Shown: piece by piece, positions 7,535 to 9,955 of the stretch
How the letters are laid out: the number at the start of each line of letters is the position of its first letter
Numbering within the stretch: the stretch's first letter is position 1
Source of the DNA: Candidatus Bathyarchaeota archaeon
GTDB lineage: Archaea > Thermoproteota > Bathyarchaeia > TCS64
Reading direction: 5' to 3'
DNA length: 9,955 nt
Assembly: GCA_026014515.1 (NCBI GenBank)
Contig: JAOZIG010000331.1
Location: 1 to 9,955, forward strand
Notes under the pieces: model-generated
Database searches by the model: none
What the model saw: only the letters and a program-made list of their open reading frames with translations
What the model was told of the DNA's origin: nothing
Translations under genes and position numbers: made by a program

Positions 7535-7564
7535 TCGCTTTCACTCTTCATTTGGTTAAAAAAG

Positions 7565-7574
7565 GATTATAGAA
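7565..7574 (-). promoter_or_regulatory. arlCDE: TATA-like element before arlC/D/E
   Basis: TTCTATAATC on the minus strand lies about 31-40 bases before the arlC/D/E ATG, so a start site near 7541 would give a very short leader. The identical 10 bases occur before arlI at 5681-5690. Archaeal TATA boxes are AT-rich octamers, so the call depends on spacing and recurrence. Confidence 0.35.
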
Positions 7575-7575
7575 C

Positions 7576-7646
7576 AAGAATCGGTGACCTTTTCCCGAAA
7601 CCGTGTTTATTTCATACCTGTTTCTCACTGTTCTTCACCGATTCTT
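7576..7646 (-). repeat. Perfect 12-bp inverted repeat between arlB and arlC/D/E
   Basis: AAGAATCGGTGA at 7576-7587 is exactly reverse-complemented at 7635-7646 (TCACCGATTCTT), with 47 bases between. In the transcript the arms could pair into a 12-bp stem carrying a large loop. It lies in the 147-base spacer after arlB, downstream of a T-tract and upstream of a TATA-like element. A long-range stem here could protect the 3' end of arlB mRNA, reduce read-through, or be a processing site. It could also be a protein-binding pair on DNA. Confidence 0.6.
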
Positions 7647-7650
7647 ATGT

Positions 7651-7666
7651 TGAATATAAAAAAGGG
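7651..7666 (-). terminator. arlB: T-tract after arlB, probable partial terminator
   Basis: Sixteen bases after the arlB stop the minus strand reads CCCTTTTTTATATT. Oligo-T runs in the non-template strand are the main intrinsic termination signal in archaea. Termination here with partial read-through would give much archaellin mRNA and less motor mRNA. Confidence 0.5.
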
Positions 7667-7681
7667 AAGGAGATGAGACAC

Positions 7682-8311
7682 TTACTCAAGTGTCATAATT
7701 GTGGTGTAGATCGCTGGGAGCTGGCGCTCGATAGTCAGTACTGCACCCGCTGATGGTCTTAGCTCAATCCTGAACTCTTCATAGGGGTGAGCATACACAT
7801 CATCCATTGAAGCCTGAACTGGATCAACTCCGGTAGCATTGTCAAGTTGACTAAAGTCTATAGTTACCTTGAACTTTTCACCGACCTCACATAGACTGTC
7901 GCCGTCACTGTTAACGCCCTGGATGGTCATGATGGTGCCGTTACTATCGTATAGCTCACCATGGCATCTTGCGTTAGTGTAGGTAGCGACTAGTTTACTG
8001 TCGTCTAGATCGATTGGTTCATGTCCCTGACTGAGCTTGATGTAGAAGGTCAGCTTTGTTAGGTCGATGTCTGCCTGATCTCCACCAGTACTGCCGAATT
8101 GTCCAATGACGCCGCTATCGACTAGTAATGCGCTGCTTGCCTCACTCATTCCACTTGAGATAACTGACTGTGCCTTCTCGGCTGTCAGGAATCCCATGTT
8201 AAGTACAACGAATGCAAACGCTGCAGCAGTGATTACGAATGCGACCAATATGATCGCTGTCTCTAAGCCCGTCATTCCGCGACGATTTCCCAGTATCTTG
8301 TGATTACTCAT
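7682..8311 (-). CDS. arlB: Archaellin (flagellin), major filament subunit
   Basis: The preprotein has 209 residues. A short basic leader ends in RRG (10-12), followed by MTGLE, so cleavage by the prepilin peptidase after G12 leaves glutamate at +5 and a hydrophobic helix (about 18-40) that forms the filament core. This is the class III signal of archaellins. The outer beta domain has two possible N-glycosylation sites (N124-G-T and N158-A-T), two cysteines (C116, C141) and an acidic loop NSDGDSLCEVGE (134-145) that looks like a metal-binding loop. It is the only archaellin gene in the window and the first gene of the operon. ATG 8311 has GGAG eight bases upstream. A T-tract follows the TAA stop. 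Minor pilin roles are possible for such signals, but the context strongly favours archaellin. Confidence 0.95.
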   Translation of the reverse strand: MSNHKILGNRRGMTGLETAIILVAFVITAAAFAFVVLNMGFLTAEKAQSVISSGMSEASSALLVDSGVIGQFGSTGGDQADIDLTKLTFYIKLSQGHEPIDLDDSKLVATYTNARCHGELYDSNGTIMTIQGVNSDGDSLCEVGEKFKVTIDFSQLDNATGVDPVQASMDDVYAHPYEEFRIELRPSAGAVLTIERQLPAIYTTIMTLE

Positions 8312-8319
8312 TTTTTTAT

Positions 8320-8366
8320 CTCCAATATTGATTGGCAGTTTGCCGACCTGAAATCTCTAAAATACT
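8320..8366 (-). promoter_or_regulatory. arlB: arlB promoter and ribosome binding site
   Basis: On the minus strand a TATA-like GTATTTTAG lies about 47-55 bases before the arlB ATG, and GGAG (8323-8320) is eight bases before it. A start near 8335 would leave a leader of about 24 bases. The region is shared with the divergent winged-helix gene. Confidence 0.45.
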
Positions 8367-8376
8367 CTATTAAGAA

Positions 8377-8420
8377 AATGTATGTGGGCTAACTCTACAC
8401 AATTTCATGGTAATGTATGT
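8377..8420. repeat. 9-bp direct repeat in the shared promoter region
   Basis: AATGTATGT occurs at 8377-8385 and 8412-8420, 35 bases apart, upstream of the arlB TATA-like box. Spacing near three to three and a half DNA turns would suit two bound regulators, but the region is AT-rich and the repeat is short. Confidence 0.25.
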
Positions 8421-8486
8421 AAATTATGTTAGTGTGGAAAGGAAGAAGATTTCTCGTTGAAAAAAGAGAGAAAAACGTCTAAGATT

Positions 8487-8519
8487 TAGTTAATTAAGAA
8501 TGAAAAGAAGATAACTAAT
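8487..8519. promoter_or_regulatory. Inverted repeat, candidate operator in the divergent region
   Basis: TTAGTTA (8487-8493) is perfectly reverse-complemented as TAACTAA (8513-8519), and the match extends to GAT/ATC if one T is bulged. The arm centres are about 26 bases apart, and the site lies just upstream of the TATA-like box of the winged-helix gene. It could be an autoregulatory operator; AT-rich sequence makes chance matches likely. Confidence 0.3.
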
Positions 8520-8527
8520 CATAATAG

Positions 8528-8537
8528 ATAAATATTG
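8528..8537 (+). promoter_or_regulatory. TATA-like box for the winged-helix gene
   Basis: GATAAATATT is centred about 35 bases before ATG 8567, predicting a start near 8558 and a leader of about 9 bases. GAGGG at 8561-8565 is too close to the ATG for normal pairing but well placed (7 bases) for a TTG at 8573, so either leaderless initiation at the ATG or initiation at the TTG is possible. Confidence 0.35.
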
Positions 8538-8566
8538 ATAAAACTCAATTTGTTTATATCGAGGGT

Positions 8567-8866
8567 ATGGTTTTGAGTTCTAGAAGGTCAAGATTCGAGA
8601 TTTATGTTGATGTCTTGACCGAGATAATGAATGGAGCAAAGAAACCAACCAAAATAATGTACGCCGCAAATCTCTCATATCAACCTCTAAAAAACATACT
8701 ACAGAGTCTTGTGGATCAGGGTTTAATCGAGGAAGAAGATGGACGGATAAAGGACAAAAGAACTAAGGTAAAATATTGTCTAACTCAAAAAGGATTGAAT
8801 GTAGTTAGATACTATAGTAAGGCAAAGGATCTTGTTGAGGTTTCTAACCCAAAAGACCTTGATTAA
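8567..8866 (+). CDS. Archaeal winged-helix transcriptional regulator (COG3432/HTH_45-like)
   Basis: The protein has 99 residues. It opens SSRRSRFEIYVDVLTEI and continues with the stretch K-K-P-T-K-I-M-Y-A-A-N-L-S-Y (about 26-39), the likely first helix pair. A recognition-helix region (Q40 to Q52) leads to L-I-E-E-E-D-G-R-I, a basic wing, and Y-C-L-T-Q-K-G-L-N-V-V-R-Y-Y (about 70-83). This is the common archaeal COG3432-type small winged helix, probably a dimer through its C-terminal helix. It is the only plus-strand gene here and is divergent from arlB, which suggests it controls the archaellum operon or itself; that is inference from position. Its TAA overlaps the stop of the converging gene at TTAA (8863-8866). 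Start choice is ATG 8567 or TTG 8573, a difference of two residues. Confidence 0.88.
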   Translation: MVLSSRRSRFEIYVDVLTEIMNGAKKPTKIMYAANLSYQPLKNILQSLVDQGLIEEEDGRIKDKRTKVKYCLTQKGLNVVRYYSKAKDLVEVSNPKDLD

Positions 8867-9417
8867 GCCTCGATGTTTCCACAGACGACAAAGTCGCGGT
8901 GTACACCAAGTTCTCGTGAGAGCCAGTTCTTTGTGTAGAGTACGTCGAGTTGGTACTGTATAGTGTGTTTCTCGCCTTTGTTCTTGATTTTCTTGGCGCG
9001 TAGCTCTAACCCTATACTTAGTTGTCCATTGAGCAGGGAGAAACTGTCTTCAAGGTTTTTACCCATGTTTAATCCGGATAGTACAAGGTTGTTCTCGCCT
9101 TCGCTGAGTTCAAGGGTGATATCAGGTACCTCCTCGTGGTATGTGTATACCTTGGTCTCGGTGAGTGCATTGCAGTAAAAGGTTGAGTCTATAAGGTCAA
9201 AGCAGATAAGCTCGGATTCGACGGCTCTGTCGCAGAACTCTTCCCAGTCATTCAAAGATATTTTGAGGCTTGGGGGGTTAGCTGCAAGGTTTCTCGGTGA
9301 ATTGTTTTCCTCGATGAGGTCTTCTGCCCGGGTTCATAGCTGGTCTAGGCTTTTTTCGTGGTCTTTTAGGACGTTGATTAAGAAGTCCATCACTTCGACT
9401 TTATCTGCGTAACTCAT
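8863..9417 (-). CDS. Uncharacterised gene interrupted by an in-frame TGA (possible pseudogene)
   Basis: From ATG 9417 one frame runs 184 codons to TAA at 8863-8865, broken only by TGA at codon 28 (9334-9336). Before it the product is a charged helix (MSYADKVEVMDFLINV...); after it the frame continues TRAEDLIEENN and then a mixed, beta-rich region with four cysteines that I do not recognise. The upstream start is well supported, with CTTATATTC at 9461-9469 and AGGGA five to six bases before the ATG. The only in-frame start after the TGA before the body of the protein is TTG 9255, without a Shine-Dalgarno sequence; a product from there would have 130 residues. The interruption may be a mutation, a sequencing error or read-through. 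TGA as tryptophan is unlikely because arlG ends on TGA. It converges with overlapping stops on the winged-helix gene. Confidence 0.65.
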
Positions 9418-9460
9418 GTGTTTCCCTGCTTTCTTGGCTGGAAAGGCATCTGCATGAAGT

Positions 9461-9469
9461 GAATATAAG
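9461..9469 (-). promoter_or_regulatory. TATA-like box for the interrupted gene
   Basis: CTTATATTC on the minus strand lies 44-52 bases before ATG 9417, predicting a start near 9438 and a leader of about 20 bases that includes the AGGGA ribosome binding site. This supports ATG 9417, not TTG 9255, as the ancestral start. Confidence 0.4.
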
Positions 9470-9506
9470 GAAAGAGGGGCTATGTAACATATCAAAGAAT
9501 AAGAAA

Positions 9507-9528
9507 ACCGATCGGTGTGTAGGACACA
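9507..9528. repeat. Adjacent palindrome and hairpin between truD and the interrupted gene
   Basis: ACCGATCGGT (9507-9516) is a perfect 10-bp palindrome, and TGTGT-AGG-ACACA (9516-9528) is a 5-bp hairpin sharing its last base. On the minus strand they precede TTTTCTTATTCTTTG, so they could form part of the truD terminator region. Confidence 0.35.
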
Positions 9529-9549
9529 TAAGATTGGTATAGAATACTG

Positions 9550-9567
9550 TTCATAGATTTCTATGAA
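9550..9567 (-). terminator. truD: 18-bp palindrome abutting the truD stop
   Basis: TTCATAGA and TCTATGAA flank a 2-base centre and begin on the base after the truD TAA. As RNA it could form a hairpin of about 7 bp. No T-run follows directly; a weaker T-rich stretch comes about 45 bases later. It may be a 3'-end structure of truD mRNA or a protein-binding site on DNA. Confidence 0.35.
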
Positions 9568-9955
9568 TTAATCAGCATACACATCGTTTTTCATGAACTC
9601 TCTGAGGACTGTTGTCGCGTAGGAGCCCTTCATCAGCGTGAATGATACTACTAAACCATCATCACTTGTGTCCAGTGTTATCTCGGGTAGGATTATACCC
9701 ATTCTTCTTGTGCCTTTTATGTGGTGTTTTCTGAAGTCGTCCTTGGTGATGGTAACTGAGTCCAGTATGCTTGACTCAAATTCACCTGATTGGCCGGTGG
9801 CTTCACGCATCTTGTACCCGAACATTGGTGCAGTGAAGCTGATCTCTTTTGCATCAAATCGTTTTTGCTCGGTTTCTAGGTCTTCTACTTGAAAGACTCC
9901 ACCGGTGTCATGTTTTTTTGCTATGTCTCCTGGGATTAGTTCTGTGAATTTTCCG
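9568..9955 (-). CDS. truD: TruD tRNA pseudouridine synthase, C-terminal part
   Basis: The frame is open from the window edge to TAA at 9568-9570 and gives 128 residues. It is the C-terminal end of TruD, which makes pseudouridine at position 13 of tRNAs (and other RNAs in archaea). Recognisable family segments are P-G-D-I-A-K-K followed by D-T-G-G-V-F-Q-V-E-D, then E-I-S-F-T-A-P-M-F-G-Y-K-M, then K-G-T-R-R, and the terminal S-F-T-L-M-K-G-S-Y-A-T-T-V-L-R-E-F-M-K. The catalytic aspartate lies in the missing N-terminal part. An ATG at 9825 is internal (the M of PMFGYKM), not a start. The gene is housekeeping and probably unrelated in function to the archaellum; it marks the edge of the conserved chromosomal neighbourhood. 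A palindrome follows the stop. Confidence 0.93.
   Translation of the reverse strand, partial: GKFTELIPGDIAKKHDTGGVFQVEDLETEQKRFDAKEISFTAPMFGYKMREATGQSGEFESSILDSVTITKDDFRKHHIKGTRRMGIILPEITLDTSDDGLVVSFTLMKGSYATTVLREFMKNDVYAD

Noticed and set aside
6310..7559. Plus-strand ORFs opposite arlH and arlC/D/E.
   Set aside because: They are shadows of well supported minus-strand genes and are rich in S, F and R from antisense reading.
8459..8510. A-rich stretch with TTAATTAA, considered as a replication or attachment site.
   Set aside because: It is ordinary AT-rich promoter sequence between two divergent genes, with no repeated origin-box-like motif.
9334..9336. TGA read as tryptophan (alternative code) in the interrupted gene.
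   Set aside because: Tryptophans in the clear archaellum genes are TGG, and arlG terminates at TGA exactly one base before the arlF start, so TGA works as a stop here.
9568..9825. Short 85-residue gene starting at ATG 9825.
   Set aside because: The frame continues upstream to the window edge with clear TruD sequence, and the methionine is the internal M of P-M-F-G-Y-K-M.
1..9955. tRNA, CRISPR, insertion sequence or prophage elements.
   Set aside because: No cloverleaf-like segment, no regularly spaced repeats, no transposase or integrase and no flanking direct repeats were seen. Almost the whole window is accounted for by genes.

Overview
The window is archaeal and is almost entirely an archaellum (archaeal flagellum) gene cluster. 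The evidence is a class III (type IV pilin-like) archaellin signal, the ArlH/ArlI ATPase pair, the polytopic ArlJ platform, the ArlF and ArlG stator-type proteins, archaeal TATA-like boxes, and an archaeal winged-helix regulator. A fused ArlC/D/E-type cytoplasmic subunit, rather than crenarchaeal ArlX, suggests a euryarchaeal-type system. The exact lineage cannot be fixed from this sequence. No chemotaxis genes and no prepilin peptidase (ArlK/PibD) lie in the window.

Layout, right to left along the minus strand. Positions 9955-9568 hold the 3' end of truD (tRNA pseudouridine synthase). A 150-base spacer rich in small palindromes follows. Next is an uncharacterised gene (9417-8863) whose reading frame is interrupted by one in-frame TGA at codon 28. 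It converges, with overlapping stop codons, on a plus-strand winged-helix regulator (8567-8866). The regulator is divergent from the archaellum operon across a 255-base shared promoter region. The operon then reads arlB (archaellin), a 147-base spacer with a T-tract and a perfect 12-bp inverted repeat, arlC/D/E fusion, arlH, a 103-base spacer with TATA-like boxes, arlI, arlJ, an unrecognised two-TM acidic coiled-coil gene, arlG and arlF. At the left edge a separate partial membrane-protein gene (DUF5658-like) runs off the window.

How the parts fit: ArlB is processed and assembled at the ArlJ platform by the ArlI hexamer with ArlH. ArlC/D/E forms the cytoplasmic ring that in euryarchaea links the motor to chemotaxis. 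ArlF and ArlG anchor the motor outside the membrane. The spacer after arlB looks designed to let archaellin be transcribed more than the motor genes.

The least explained parts are four: the acidic two-TM protein between arlJ and arlG, the extra C-terminal beta-rich domain on ArlF, the position of arlG-arlF at the operon end rather than before arlH, and the TGA-interrupted gene beside the regulator.
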